DNA from: Marchantia polymorpha subsp. ruderalis
Taxonomy: Eukaryota; Streptophyta; Marchantiopsida; Marchantiales; Marchantiaceae
Assembly: GCA_037833965.1 (NCBI GenBank)
Contig: AP031355.1
Location: 26,375,501 to 26,439,500, forward strand
Direction: 5' to 3'
Length of the DNA: 64,000 nucleotides
The notes below the pieces were generated by a model. The model saw only the letters and a list, made by a program, of their open reading frames with translations. It did no database searches and was not told the origin of the DNA. Positions within the stretch are counted from its first letter, which is position 1, and every line of letters starts with the position of its first letter. The position numbers were made by a program, and so were the translations under genes. Shown here one piece after another: positions 1 through 13,922 of this stretch.

Positions 1-1740
1 CTTATTGATATGTTTTTTTACCTCAGATCTGATAAACTTAGTTGGATTGTAAAACTCTTTATTTATTAGAATTTTGCCAAAAATTTGGCTACAACTTTCC
101 GATACATAATCTGCAATAGCTAACAGATGTGATACTTGTGCTCTGTCAAAATACGATGGGATTCACAAAACCTTTTGATATCAAAACACGATATAATCTA
201 ATCCAATTTTACATATTTGCATAACATTTTAGAATATATGTTATTACATAGAGTGAACCTACAATTTAGTTTGGACTTTTTTATTTCTAATCAAATTACA
301 TACATTAATTGTACGGAAAATTATTATAATTTTTTATTTTTCTTGCTTAATACTATTCTTCGAGTCAATCAATGCACTTGAGTATGTGAACATGTGTTTA
401 TTGTTCATCTTGGATCCGTTTCATCAAAAAAATAAATGAATTCATTTCAAAGAAGTTTAGAGCTGTAAATTGTTATGTGACATATATCTACATATGATAG
501 TATATTTTGAAATGTTAATAATGAATAGGATTTATTTTTTTGGACTTCTAATTTTTATTTTATTTTAAAATATTTGTACAGGAAATATTATCTTGATGAC
601 GGAAATATTTTCATATATGTGAATATATTTGTTTCAAATTTTATGTGTACATTCATTAGAAAATATGCATCTTTAGCTTTAGAGAATAGTCCAAACACGT
701 ACATTCAGATTTATTGTCATCTATGATATCTAACATGAAAAATACATATGACATATCAAATTATAATACATAGAGCCGGCTAAGTGATGTTATTGAAACA
801 TGAATATATTCATATGGAAAAAGCATGCTTAAATTGATTTCAAGTCATATACCAATAAAAAATCTTATTTTAATTTTGATATTTTCTTTATGATTTATGG
901 AAAAAATGAAAGGAAATATTTGAAGTAGAGACAATGAACATTTTATAAAAAATTTGTGAAGAAGATTGCCTGATAACTCGATTTGATATCGTTATTTTAT
1001 TATAAATTATTATTATTTTTAATTTTAAAATATATAAAATATTTTTTCTTTACAATGTCTAAATTTAACCATTACGGAATTTTTTTCAATTACGTAATAT
1101 GATGTGTACATATTTTGAAAGTATATCGTATTTAAATTTCATAACTTTCTATTTTTTACTGAATCCATTAATACGAAATGTTAAATTTATCATCGGATAA
1201 ATAAATTAAATAAAATATGATACTTACATTTAAGTACATGAATCTTCGATAGTTCTAAATCCACATATTTGAAAAGAATTAAAAGTCACTAACGGATATA
1301 GTCTAAAAAGCCAAACTAATTTTAGGAGACTGAAGTACAGTAGTCGTATAATCATCCGTAATCTTGATCCGCAATATTCAAAGCTATAACTTGTGCAGAT
1401 CTTATCATAATATATATCCTCCGGAGGATGAGCTATCATAAAAATCTACACTTCCTATCATTCATGACGTCCGATTTGGAGGTCTTACGGTCATCATAAT
1501 GTTATCAATCTTATCTCTATGTATCGTCATAGTCTACACTTGCCATCATGCCTTGTGAATTATGTAAGTTCCGTACTCGTTAATGCTTGAAATAGGAAAA
1601 AAGAGCTTCTTACATACTCCGTGAATTTTAACGGTTCTTGAAGTAGTATTAAACATCAAATTTAAAAAATTTGAAAATTCTTACAAATACATATTCTAAG
1701 TATCTTAAAATAAGATCACAAGATATCGAACAATGAAATA
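1..1740. other. AT-rich intergenic DNA, no gene seen
   Basis: This stretch is strongly AT-rich, has stops in every frame and holds only one short open frame of about 70 codons on the minus strand (1230-1439). I see no conserved protein motif, RNA gene or clear repeat in it. It resembles the AT-rich relic DNA at 57.2-60.2 kb, so old decayed transposon DNA is a reasonable guess, but nothing in the sequence proves it. Confidence 0.5.
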
Positions 1741-1899
1741 CAGATAATAATGAAAAATTTATTTACCACCGTTATGACTAAGCCATCGGTTCGGATGAAC
1801 CATGATTACTTGATGATGGGTACTCCATCCTTTGTCTCATCGTTCTCTTCGCTCTTCGTATACTCTCCAGTGCTTGCAGGACCTCCGGAAGCCCGTTGG

Positions 1900-3109
1900 A
1901 GACAGGGGTACTTGATTGGGAATCAAAGTTTTGGCGGCGAGACGAGAGCAGGCAAGAGGCGGGAGCGGGACGCGGGAGAGGGACGGGGGACGTGACGGTG
2001 AAGAAGCGAGCGCGGACAATTGGAGCGTCGGGGCGCGGACGACGTGTGCAGCCCCGCGCGCTTTTGGCGTTCTTGTTTCTTGATCCACAAAGGCAGGCGC
2101 TGAGCCACTCATGTGCCGCACCGCTGCGTGGATTCGGCCTGCGCTGCGGCCTGGCCCGGCGATCAGGCAGTCTGGCGATCTGGCAATCATAGCCTCCTGA
2201 ACCACCTCATCCGCTTGCCTCGTGCATGCTGCTGATTCAGTGCCCCGCTCTGCATCACCTAGGCGCACAAAGAGTACGGATCTCTGCAGGCGAGCTCTGG
2301 CTGCGGAAATCGAATTCCATTCGAGTTCTTTGTCTCGAGACGCGTCGAAATTATGTTTCGGAATTTTCATCTTTCTTCAGTAAGTGGATGTTTAGTGCAG
2401 TGCACTGTAGTGCATTGCGCTGCGCTCGGACGTGAGTCATTCGGGGGCATGTCGCTCACGGCATCAGGCCGATTTGTTTTACGTCCCAGGTCCTTCCAAG
2501 GCCTCCTATGGAAGGTCTCCGTCGGGCGTTGCCGGGATGGGACATTTGGCCCCGGCGTGCATTGCATTGGCATCGTCGGCTTTGCTTGGATTGCTTCTTT
2601 TCCGTACTGGGTGAATGACTCTTCTCTGCCTGTTTTGGTGGATGGGTATTGATGTGTGCAGCTGAGGCTAGCCAGGCGATGAGTCGAGGCCATCTCGAGA
2701 GCTCTCTCACCGCTAACCTTCATGATTGTGTGAGCATTTTTCTCGCGGAAACACAGCTCGCCGTTTTTTGACGGTGCGTGGAACATGAATTCGGGAAGAC
2801 GAGGTTTGAAGGCAACAGTCACCTTGGAATGATGCTATGCTGAAGTCTTTTGATGGCTTATGCTGTGGATTGGTGCGGAGATTGAGATGTAATAGAGAGT
2901 TGTCCAGGTGCTTGTAGAGCTGGAAGGAGAGATTTGTGACGCCCATTCACAATGAGCATCTTTTGGTGGATCCCTGAACATCATTGCGGACCGGAGCAAT
3001 GACACCGGTGTTCGTATAAAGGTGTCGTGTTTCGTTAAAACTTGGGGGTTTAGTGTGGCGTTTTTACGGGAAATTGACGTGGCCTCTGGAAAACTAAGGG
3101 CTGCTCTCA
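1900..3109 (+). promoter_or_regulatory. GC-rich 5' flank of the phytol kinase gene
   Basis: Base composition changes sharply near 1900 from AT-rich to GC- and CpG-rich, and this continues to the ATG at 3110. Several overlapping open frames on both strands here (1837-2822) look like by-products of the GC content, because none shows a known motif. The position fits a promoter and 5' UTR, possibly with a 5' UTR intron. No TATA box or transcription start could be fixed. Confidence 0.35.
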
Positions 3110-5239
3110 ATGGCGTCGACATTGGTGTCCGCTTTACTACACGGGAGAGGTGTGAATTTGGTTACGATTCCATCTTCTGCTTGCTGCCGTGATGTAACTT
3201 TATCTTCTTCAGCTTGCGTAACAGATCCCACGATCCTGCTCTGTTCACCAAGCTCGTTTCAACGACGGTCACTGCATTCTACTTTTCTCAGCTTAGAAAG
3301 AAGTAGCAAGCGCAATTCGATCCCGAAGGACCCTCTAACGCACCGGAGGGGCAGGGTGTCCCGGGGAATTAAGGCAAAAGCGAACGACAGGAGTGTTTCA
3401 CAAACATCAGATCTTTGGGCCACTGGCGTTGGCTTCAAATCACAAAACTCTGTAGTGGAAGGAGGTGAAAAAACATGGACACAATCTGTGGGAGAATCGA
3501 GTGGGCACGCACTGTTTCCACTCAGTCCTCCGCAACAGGACACGGGGATGTTTCTTATAGTATTGCTGGGTGCTTACTTATGGGTGCGTTTGTTCGACTA
3601 CTTTACAAGCAAGAAGATTCTCGGACAGGTACGCCTCACTTTTCTCTTGGACTCAGTAAAAGGAGATGTTCATCGATGTTGCGGAAAAGAATTCGACGTG
3701 ACTTTATTAAGTTCCGTAACAGGACTGGAAGGATCAACGATCATCTTCAGAGCTCGTTGACATTTTTCTATTCTACAAGTAGCTTGTATGGTAACAGAGT
3801 TCGTCTGTTGCGAGTCACGATTGGGTTCTCCTCTTCATTTGACTCTTTTATCTCTATCAGAAACTAAGCAGGAAGCTCGTTCACATCACGTCGGGGCTAT
3901 TGTATATGCTTTGCTGGCCATTTTTCAGGTTCTTTCCGCTTTTCTTCTCCAACTGTCTGATGAAATTTCAGTATCAGTTAGCCAGGAGAAGACTCTAGAG
4001 TGCATATGTTCGTGCCGATTTACTGTGCAATGAAACTGACCCAAAGATATGTTGAATGGATTATTTACTCGAAATGTTTCACATAAGCAGTTACTTTTGG
4101 CTGAGTCTAGAATTGGACTGTAATTAAATTACATAAGGCTCCTCAGTTATTCCATTCAATGTATGGTTTTACATGCCCTTCTATTGTCAGATGTCGAGAC
4201 TGACACGGTAGAGTCAGCTGAAGTGTTATACGTACGACTTTCTTTCTAACGAAATGTTTCTTCTGGATTTTATAGCTCTTCCCCATGGGCACCGTACATA
4301 GCTGGTCTTGTACCTTTGGCTAATGGAGTCAGACTTGTCGTCTATGGAACCGGTATTTTCAAGGATGAAGGATTAGTCAAATCCATGAGTCGCAGTGGAG
4401 ATTCCAAGTAAGTAAGTCCTGTTTGTTACACGACTCTACTGTAAGGATCAAACTTGATGTTATGGATGTTAGCTGCTAATAGCTTTGCAATTGGATCAGG
4501 GATGTTAAGGCCATCTGGCTTCACTGCATCCTTTAATGTGCTTATTTGCTCGGACTGAATCCAGGGAGCTTCTGAGAGGACCTCTTTATTATGTTCTGGT
4601 TTTGTACACGAGCACGGTTGTCTTCTGGAGGCACTCTCCTGTCGGCATGATAGCATTGGCTATGATGTGTGGGGGTGATGGTAGGTTCTCTTCAGGCTCG
4701 AGTCCTGGTCTTCTTGCTGTGGGGCATTGTGATTGTCTTGGCTAAGTAAGCTTCCTAAGTGTTTTATTTTATGGTACGTTTGGCAGGCATTGCAGACATC
4801 ATGGGAAGGAAGTTTGGCTCCAACAAACTCTTCTATAATTCTGACAAGAGCTGGGCCGGAAGTATTGCAATGTTCACTTTTGGATTCCTGGTTGCCTTTG
4901 GGTGAGTTTAACTATTCTGTTGGTTTTTTGGTCACTTGCAAGATAGGCTCTACGAAAATGAGCTTTCTATCCAGATTTTTGTCTTGCTCTGATACATACT
5001 CGGCCAGGTTTTTCTGTCCAGCTCTGACACAATCAATGGTTCGATGTTTCAGGTGCATGCAATACTTTTCAGCCATGGGGTTTTACCAGCTAGACAATTA
5101 CAGTGCAACTATGCGGTTGGCAGTCATCTCTCTTGCAGCGACTATCGTGGAGTCTCTTCCTGTCACCTCGAAACTTGATGATAACTTCACTGTACCTGTG
5201 ACAGCATTTGTATTGGGCGTGCTCTTATTCCCCATGTAG
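3110..5239 (+). CDS. VTE5: Phytol/farnesol kinase (VTE5/FOLK type), plastid
   Basis: Enzymes of this family use a nucleoside triphosphate (CTP or UTP preferred) to phosphorylate phytol or related prenols, feeding tocopherol and phylloquinone synthesis at plastid membranes. Six exons join in frame: 3110-3628, 3861-3928, 4276-4407, 4565-4680, 4787-4901 and 5053-5239, giving 378 residues. Residues 1 to about 110 are rich in Ser, Arg and Thr with few acidic residues, as in a transit peptide. A hydrophobic segment lies near 145-165. Family blocks follow in order: KLSRKLVHITSGL, then ELLRGPLYYVLVL, MMCGGDGIADIMGRKFG and KSWAGSIAMF, ending with VESLP and LDDNFTVP. All introns are GT-AG. The ATG at 3110 opens the longest frame. 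The family is clear; whether the substrate is phytol (VTE5) or farnesol (FOLK) cannot be settled from sequence alone, so the symbol is tentative. Confidence 0.88.
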
Positions 5240-7700
5240 AAACCAAGAGGCCGATTACGGGATGTATCGGCCTAGTAAGCTAATGTCCTCCCTACCTATG
5301 TTGGGCAAAAAGTTCTAGTTAGCACAATGAATTGTCCTCCTCATGGGCAACGATAGCACCTAATGATGAACAAATGGAGCAGAAGACCTGTCCTCCACAT
5401 CACTGTTGCCAGATTTGTCATGGGCAAGGACGTTGAGTATTTATCCTCACTGCCTGGCTGCTATACATTTCAGATTACATCTTGTTTTGACCTGCACGAG
5501 TGGCACGTCCAATGAAGCACCACTGAGAGCCCCTTAATGGGTGCCAAGGACACCAACAAGCGGAATGAGGTAGCGGCATTCAGGTGACGAACATCTGGAG
5601 TTCTCCATGTTTCGCTGGGTACCACGGTCAAAGTAAAGCTTGTACACGGGCTGCAGATTTAATATCTGAATATTAGTAGGAACTAACTTCTCTGCGCACA
5701 TTGGAGAGTCACTGGTCGAGGCGCGTACGTTTACACTTCCCAAATTTCTCTTCTTTGGCCGTAAACCCAATTAAAGCTGATTTTACCATCATGTAGGTAG
5801 GAAGCGCGAGCTTGGGAAAGTAGCACGCATGTGTTCTTTCTGGATGTATTGAGGAACATGAGGACGGATTTTAATTTCAATGGTTTATGAAAACAAATTT
5901 TACCATGGATGTGATACGTGTTCATATCCAATGAAACCTGTGCGCGATGAATCATTCCATCTTCATCAACTTCTCTTTTCGAAGTATCAGCACATTTGAG
6001 AACCATTGTATCCAAAGTTGCAGGCGGATGAGACCTGACTGCTACATTTCCCAAAGACAAGATTGGTCTAGACTGGCCTTGCAAGGTGATCTGACAAACA
6101 TGAAAGAAACCTCTATTTGAAAGATATGTGAGAGACTCAGTAATGGACAATGTCGTATCGTGCAGCCGTACCGTGATAACCTCGATAAACCGAGTTGCCA
6201 ACTTTGATACCATTGTGTACGTAATCGCTCTCCTTGCTGTGTCTCGAATAGTAATAACATGGGACATGATACATGGTTCCATGTATCCAGTATTAAATCT
6301 CCAATGTACGCACATGACATGCACGTAGTGACTCGAAGTGTGTGGCGAACCGAAGAAGAAGATAGCAAATAGAGGGCGTCCACAGCTTGAGTAGTCGCTG
6401 TCGAGGAGACCAAGGCGAAATGCGCGAAGCTCGGCTTCGACCAATGATTTTCAAAATGGTGAGATATTCGTGATGTATGAATTGCGGCTCGAAGGAGACC
6501 TGGCCTGAATGTGGTTTCCTCAAACGAATATCAATGTGGTGAGACAACATGGTGCAGACGATGTTCGGCGAGATCATCCTTGATTTGTAACCTTCAAAAT
6601 GCTGGCAATTTAAGTCGCAACCAAACATTTTCATCGACATTACTCAGGGTTCTTAGTTTCCTGTCCGTTACCACTGGATCCAACCTGTTCTCGTAATGCT
6701 GTATTCACATTAGTGTTTCCACGTTGGGGTAGGTTACAAAAGGTCCAGAATACGGAGAACTAGCTGATATCAATGCAGATTGTCGTCATTGTTCAAAGAG
6801 TGTTGCTGCTTCTTACGTAATATCTGTTGAAACTTAGCGTTACTCAGATGGATAGAAAGCAGAGTCGATGGGAGAGCAATTCGACATTCAATGTCTCTCA
6901 ATCCAGCCTTGATTCCAGATATTTCAGTCCTTCGTATATCATATCGTTAAAATCTCGCTCCATATTGCTTCTCTTTCGTGAAGCCTATGAAGGCAACCAT
7001 AACGACGACACGCAATATCATTTTCAGCCAGAGCTTCGCACACAAGTCGTGGCACTGCACCTGAATATAACACTGACTAACTGTTGCCATAGTTTTGGAC
7101 CAGATCATATCACGGTTTCTACAGTTCTCAGTTTTCTCTTGTCCGCTTGACTCCTGAAGACTTGTCATGGACGTGAGGCGACTGACCGCGACCACAGGAG
7201 GAGAATCACATTTCACTAGTGATGTATGCTGGGGAAACTACTGGATCGTCCACGTGTGAGACTTATTGGATAGGATTGAATGAGTAAAAGTGAAAGGTCA
7301 AGGGAGACACAGATGCTTTAGTGGGAATATGGAACTCCTACTTTAAGTTGGGGTGTACCTGGCGAGAAACAACTTGTAGCAGAAAGAAGATGATGGGTCC
7401 AAAAAGCCTCAGGCTAGCCGAAAAAGGTATGCATCCAGAATCGCCACGCTTGCCCTGATAGCCCGAATAATTCCTTCTCCTTAAATTAATCATTCTTGCG
7501 TCACTGACATGCGGCCACTAGCTGCTGGTTTATCTACAAGTTACCCAGCGTTTCAACCAAACTTATCAACAAAAGGAGCTCTGATTTGCAACATCTGTTC
7601 CTTTCAGGTCTACAGCAATTGTGCAGTGCTTGCGGTAAGCTGCTTATAGAGCTACTGCATGTCAAGTAGACGGTACATTGACAAATGCCAATATGAGCTC
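5240..7700. other. Intergenic region with an unassigned minus-strand ORF
   Basis: The longest open frame is minus strand 5731-6444 (about 237 codons). It opens with TTG, not ATG, and shows no motif I recognise. A second minus frame at 6947-7216 contains a hydrophobic stretch (MILRVVVMVAFIGF) followed by basic residues, which could be a membrane anchor. The two could be pieces of one small multi-exon gene, possibly of a membrane-anchored protein, but I could not join them with convincing splice sites. The first part also holds the 3' flank of the kinase gene. Confidence 0.25.
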
Positions 7701-7704
7701 TGGT

Positions 7705-10700
7705 TTATTTTGCCGACATAACATTCAGAGAGCTTACCCGTTTCAGTTTAACCAGTTCTCTATGAGCCACTGACAGAAGGTTTTCTCCCATCTCAAAACA
7801 GGTTTCATCTTGAAGAGCGAGGGTGCCATTATCGGGGCCATACATCAGTTGATCTAGAAATGATACTGAACGTAATTTTCTTTCGTTTTTCGTCTTGGCT
7901 TCTGCCGCCGAAAGGCTCCCGTAGTCAAAGGACTTTTCCCTTGTTACCACAGTGTTGGTTGCCTGCAATTCGGGTTCTAATTGCCTTCCTGATGTACACA
8001 CCTCGTCATCGTCAAGTTCTCTTCTATCATCAAGACGTACTCGTCCATTTTGATATTCCATGTTCTCTATCAGACGTAGTTGGTTGTCTGTGCATGAAGA
8101 ACCTCCCCATTCCGAGTTACGGTAACGACCATCCTCTATTCTGTCTGATAGGAGAAGCAGGTCATCTCCATTCTCTTTCCTGTCCTGAGTTTTGACTCTC
8201 CACCCGTTCATTTTCTCTTGAGTGCTGTGTTCTCCTCCTCTAAGACAATCTTTTGTATCCAAACGGCCTTCATCATATCTAACAATGTAATTATGTGGGC
8301 CATCTTGTGTATTCTGTAGTTCTGAGCGATTTGTTACTTCGTTCGTTGGAGCCATTCCACTGCAAATATTTTCTTCCTTCGACATTCTCTTCGTTGAATC
8401 TGGGACCAAGTATGTTTCATCATCAAAGCAATCCACTGAAAAGAACTTTCTGAGTTTGGCGCAGGAGATTTCAGCTGGTTCGAAGGTTGTAGGTACCAGA
8501 TCTTCACCACTCTTCAAGTTGGTTTGTTTGAGCACAGTATTGTACCTGCCCCGCCACTCTGCTACTTCTCCTTTTAAGCTTCGATTACCTTGACGAAGTT
8601 TTGCCTGTGAGTAATGAAATATAAGCTGATCAGACGCAAAGGAAGCCGCTATAAAAGTTTCATCCACTAAGAGAAATATCCATTTGATTTGATACTTGAA
8701 AAGATAAAGGAATCTATTTCAGTCTTACCAGTTCCATTAAAAGATGAGTTTTCTCCCCTTCTAAAAGAGTTCGAACCTGCAACATACATCACGAGTCAAA
8801 AGTTCCAGGTATATATCCAGATTTGAAGTGATGATGAAATCCCTATCAGATGAGCTGTGTCATTGGAATTTGGTCTCAGCAACCGTAGAATGTCGTCATC
8901 TATCTTGTAGCAAATATTATTTCCTTATGGTGAGGCGCTCAGCATGGTTGGTATTGAAACTATGTTCAAGAGGCTGAAACTTGCTCTTACTTTGCAAAGC
9001 TCAAGATCATAATGAGCAATTGTCGTTTGCACCTCCCGACTTTCGAGTTCGGCAACCTGAAAGGGACGTATTTATCCTGTCTTAGAACCAAAAGATAACC
9101 CAGCTTCAGCCACAAAAGATTCTGCATCTGTATGGATCTTATCATGCAAGGCCTTGGCTTTGCACCCAGAAGTGGAGTTTTTAAATTAATGACCTTATGC
9201 TGCAATAGCTCATTCTGGATAGCTGTGTCTTTCTTTTGGATTCGAGCCTCCTGCAAATGGTGTTCAGATGCACGTGCAGATGCTCTAGAGAATTCCAGTG
9301 AATCTAGCAGATCTTGAAACCGCGTCGCTTTTTCCTCAGCTTCGTTCTGATTAACATGACGCACATGATTAAATGTATGATCGCCTAGATTTCTGTTACT
9401 TTTATCAGCATAAAATAGTACAGCAGAGGAAGAATGAACAAAGTCCAATCATTTTAGGTACTTTTGCTCCCTCAAAACAAAGATTGACTAATCTCTTAAG
9501 GTATATTGATTGGTCACGAGGTCATACATTCATGACCTCGATTCGTTTTCTGTAAGCTGCAACCTCGAGCTGTGAAGAATTCAAAGCTCCCTCTAATTCT
9601 TTCACCAGATACATCTACAGCGTCAGTGAGGATGTCAGATAAGTATAAAGTCAACTTCCCAACTCAGATTACTTTCTACAACAGGTGACAGGTAAAGGTC
9701 TCACCAGTCTCTCCTCTTCTCTTTCCTTCTCTTTGAGCAGAGAATCCTTTCTCTGTTTATGATCAAAGGAACTCGTTAGTCATGTAAAACTCATTCAGAA
9801 GATGAAATTAGTTATGTTCAGCTAAAGTCTTCTGTTCTCACGTTCTAAATGTGAATCTGAAGTGGTAACCACGATATGTGAATGCCGAGTGTTTGTTACC
9901 TGCAAAAGGTCGTGGCAGTGATTCAGATCCACACTAAGCTTTTTTATCTCTTCTTCTTGGGACGCTGTTAAGGCTGAGGCTTCCCTTTTGACCTGAGCGG
10001 TTGGTCAGCTGTTCATCTTCAGAAGATTCAAAATCTATTTTGTACAGACTTCCGTGTTGGAGCAATCCAATGGAATGGCCCTTCAAGGACCGTCTTGTCG
10101 AGACTATGAATAGGAAAAATAATTGGTGCTTGCAAACATGTACTCGAGTTGTATTAAATTTTTTAATCTGAAGTAATCAAACTCTCAGATCTTTTTGTCA
10201 ACTTCAAAATGTAGAGATCACACTTAATGCAAAGAGGATAAAAGTGTGAAAGTTAAGGAAAATAATGCATGAGATTTTATTCGTAAACTTGACAAACAAA
10301 TCTCAGTCCCTCACTGTACATTAAATAGAAGATGAACCAATAGTGGGAGACATTCATTGACATGGGAGAGTGCAAGCAAGCTATACAGCCACTGCTAAGT
10401 AATTATTGAATTCAGTTTAGTGGTTTTTAAGTTAGTTATACATCACAAGACTCATTTTCATGATTTCAACTGAAATTTGTGCTGACTTTAAGTTTATTAG
10501 TAAACGCATGCTTCTGTGTACTTATAAAAGTTCCCCACATTCGAAATTCGGAGGGTCTTTAATTGATTTGAACCAATGGAACCTAATCTAGATGTCACGA
10601 AAACGACAATGAAAATTAACACATGACATTGTCATCAATCGTGTTTACATCACATTTCGGATTTTGAGCGCGTCATTGTAACAGGTCAGTAGAAAATAGC

Positions 10701-12840
10701 CAAATTGTACTGTATATTTCGTTCTAGATCTGCAAATTAATGTCGTAAATATCTTGGAAACTTGGCAGGGTTAGAATAATATCGTTAAACATAAAGATTT
10801 AGTTTCAGTTCATTTTGTTGAGTATATGAGCTAGTTGTATCGACTTAGCGTTTAGGAAAGTAATAATTATTGCATGTAAGGATAACCAGAGAGACATGAA
10901 GTAAATTTGGATCACAAGGAAATTTGAAACCTGGTCAAGTTGCATCGTGGCTTGACGGGCTGTCGATATCGCTTGAGCTGCTGCAATAGCGTGTTGTCGA
11001 GCATCTCTAGCTGTTACCAGAAGCATCTGACCACGAAGCTGATCCAGATCCTTGTTCTCATGACTCGCAGTTGCTGTAGCAGAACGATTTTTCTCATTTA
11101 GACGGTACCAGGAGAGCTCTTGGTTACATGGTGAATTTGAATTTTCCCCAATTGCTGGCAGAGGTACTCAAGAGCTTTGAATGGTTACAGTAAATAAGGG
11201 ATGAAGGATTTGGAGGATTAGTGTGTACAGAGAGTAAGAAGATGTTCGAGATCGTGAACGCGAGCAACCAGTCCAGCAGCTGCAACTTCAACTTCCGATA
11301 AATATCTCCGCAGAGCAGAACTCTCGTTGCAGCCCTCTTCCCTCGCACTGCCCCAAACGAAGCGCTTGTTAGGATCACATAGCCACTGACAGAAGCAAGG
11401 CTTCCTTCAAGTGACGTAATCTCAAATTTGTGTGTGGTTTTCATCACTTTAGCGTCGACATCTTGTTGGACCCCCAGCAGTTGATTTATAAGCTTTCAGA
11501 CGGACCGTACAATAGCAATCCGTGCCGGATATTGTTAAATTGAAGATCTGTGCTGCATCAAAGCTTCGAGTAAGTTACCGCTCAGATGCTCTCAAGGCGA
11601 CCTCCAAATGTGCAACCATCTCTGGCAGTGATACCTGTGCCAAATGAGTATCTTGAAGCAATTGTGTAGAAGACAGTCATATGATCTCCTGGTAGAAATT
11701 TCCAGAAAAACAGGACATGCAATGGAAATCCAGGGATTGGTTCACACCAATAGCTCATATAATCGACAACAGATGTGGAGAATTTGACATGAGAGACGCG
11801 CAGGTGGAAGGTATATTGCATGCAAGGACTGGCCATGAACATCAGCCGGAGATCCCCGACCCTCCCTCTCTAGCTGCAGACTTGGGGCGATCGCTGGAAG
11901 TGCAAACCTCATTTTGGGGAGCTGATAGAGACTCAGTTGACAAAGGGGTTTGCCACATCTGAGACTCGTCTGACGGGCGACCATTGCGGGAAGATTGTAG
12001 CGTCTCCTGCTTCAAAGTTGCCGGTTGTCCAACCTCTGCAACGGCATCACGATACCGCTCGTCAAGGAGATTGGTTGAAGCTTTACAAAATTGTTCTAGT
12101 TGGAAGTCCTTCGAAACACATCTTACGATTGGAGATCGACTCGAGCACACATCAACTTCGTCTAAATGATCTGCTCGCAATTTTGTGCTTCAATCGTCAT
12201 GCTCCACAGTGGAGGGCTTTCAGACAGGAACACACTTGGTCAATTGTATATGAAGCAGGTGACCCACGGTGACCAAGAACAGCGTGTATCACACCAAGAT
12301 TTCGGAAGCAACAGGATATCAACAGGGTTTGCATCTAAATTTATTAAATTTATCAACTGATCTCCACCTCTTGTAAAATTGAGAGGGAGAAGGGGTGAGA
12401 CTGCTACGTGTGTAACCCCAGGGGCTTGCCGAGGCCATGTCAGGTCTGCTCGGAAACTCTTGCATATCAGAGTTGAAAGTTTCTGTGTCTCCTGATGCAA
12501 CTTGTGCTGAAGTATTTGGCATTTTCTGGCTGCTCGTGAAGCGGAAGAGTGGCCCAGCGCGTATACCAACTTCAAAGCCTCTCGTGCAGAATAGTAGCCC
12601 TCAAATGAGTTGACATTCGCTCGACCACGAGGAAAACTAGTTCCTGAGTTCAATGTCCCCGGTCTGTAGTTGGTCCATACGCTCGGAGCTCTTACAAAAG
12701 CTTCGGGGAAGGAAATTTCTGGGCGCTCTTTCGAAATCGCTGGTCTGGAAGCACTGTCTCAAAGAATTGCAAGAAGCCACCACAAAGAGACCGCCGAAAT
12801 AATTTTCGGGCTTCGTGCTGCTTCTTCTGAGTTGATACAA
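7705..12840 (-). CDS. Multi-exon coiled-coil protein, unrecognised
   Basis: A chain of small minus-strand exons with good splice borders codes for long charged helices. The best are 9705-9752 (RKDSLLKEKEREEERL), 9528-9614, 9194-9346, 8991-9056, 8729-8776 and the last exon 8604-7705 with stop TAA. Several of these are whole multiples of three. Further upstream, probable exons lie near 9901-9992, 10931-11107, 11208-11340, 11842-12175 and 12424-12760, all rich in Ala, Glu, Lys and Arg or in Ser. The last exon (299 residues) starts as coiled coil (AKLRQGNRSLKGE) and then becomes acidic and low in structure. The true start codon was not found, some middle junctions do not keep phase in my model, and 10.0-10.9 kb would be a large intron. 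I know no named family that fits; a structural or cytoskeleton/organelle-tethering role would be guesswork. Confidence 0.55.
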
Positions 12841-12899
12841 GAAGGACCAGATCAGGACATTGATCGTACCGGAAGGCAGTGCATCTTACTCAAGCTTCA

Positions 12900-13330
12900 C
12901 ATACAGTGAATGTAGAAATGAACGAACGAATATTAAAGACTGGATTATCCTGGCGATCATGGATATTCAGTAGCACCACTACCTCTCACGCCATGCACAT
13001 GCACATGCAGCGTGGCGATGCAGATGCTGATAATCAGGACGACAGGGACAGGGCAAGTCGGGAAGGGTGGTGGCCCACCACCGACGGACTCGACTCCCGA
13101 GTCACGAACGAAGAAGAAAGAGGAATCTCCCGAGTCGCCCGAGCTCTGTCTGACTCAAAATTTTCCTCCTCGAAGATTCAGTTGCTCGGGGAACGAGACA
13201 TTGTGTCAATAGATGTGAAGAAGAAGAAGATGATGATGACCACCACGACGACGATGACTGATGGTGCAGTGCATGCGGAGCCTCTGCTCGTTGCGCGCGG
13301 TCGTTCAGCACACCCTAAAGAGCAAGACTA
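12900..13330. other. Likely 5' region of the coiled-coil gene, with GAA/GAT/GAC triplet runs
   Basis: This part is GC-richer than its surroundings and carries a run of triplet repeats (GAA, then GAT, then GAC-like units) at about 13217-13260. The triplets make long open frames on both strands (poly-Asp/Met on plus, poly-Ser on minus) that should not be read as genes. The position suits a promoter or 5' UTR for the minus-strand coiled-coil gene. Confidence 0.3.
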
Positions 13331-13922
13331 GGGACCGGAGGGAGGGGTGCGACTCGTTAGGATTCATACGTGCGTGCATGCGTCCCAGGACACCACTTGA
13401 CCTGGTTAACGACCAGTCGTCCCCCTCCCATCCTCGCGTTCCTGGCGGATGGAAAACTCGAGTGGTAAAAAGAGGCATTTTGTCCACGAGCTCTGTCTGT
13501 GGAAAAGCCTGGTCGGATCGACAGCGAGCAAAGCTCGCAGGTTCTGTCGATGCTCCCAGCCATTTCAGGACGCTTCAAACTTCCCTTTACTGTACTGTTC
13601 GAAGGAACTCACTCTAACTCTTTTTACGTTCACACGAGTGGTACACACGATTCACTAACACAGTACTGGAATATCCCGTCAAAAACCCCTTACAAACAAA
13701 ACCAGTAAATACTTTCATATTGAATGAGAGCTGTTGGACAGTCACAAGTAATTCCAACATAGGAACTGAGCTGACCAATCAAGGAAGTGCGCAAGGAGGT
13801 TACACCACTAGGTGCGTGTCAGGGCGAAAACACGAAAATAGAATGCCAATTTCTTATACATGTTTACTTTTTAACCCTCAATGTCAATTATCTAGAAATA
13901 AAATAGATATCATATAGCTTAT

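Noticed and set aside
1837-2822. Overlapping open frames of 100-177 codons on both strands before the kinase gene
   Set aside because: They come with the GC-rich composition, conflict with each other and show no family motif.
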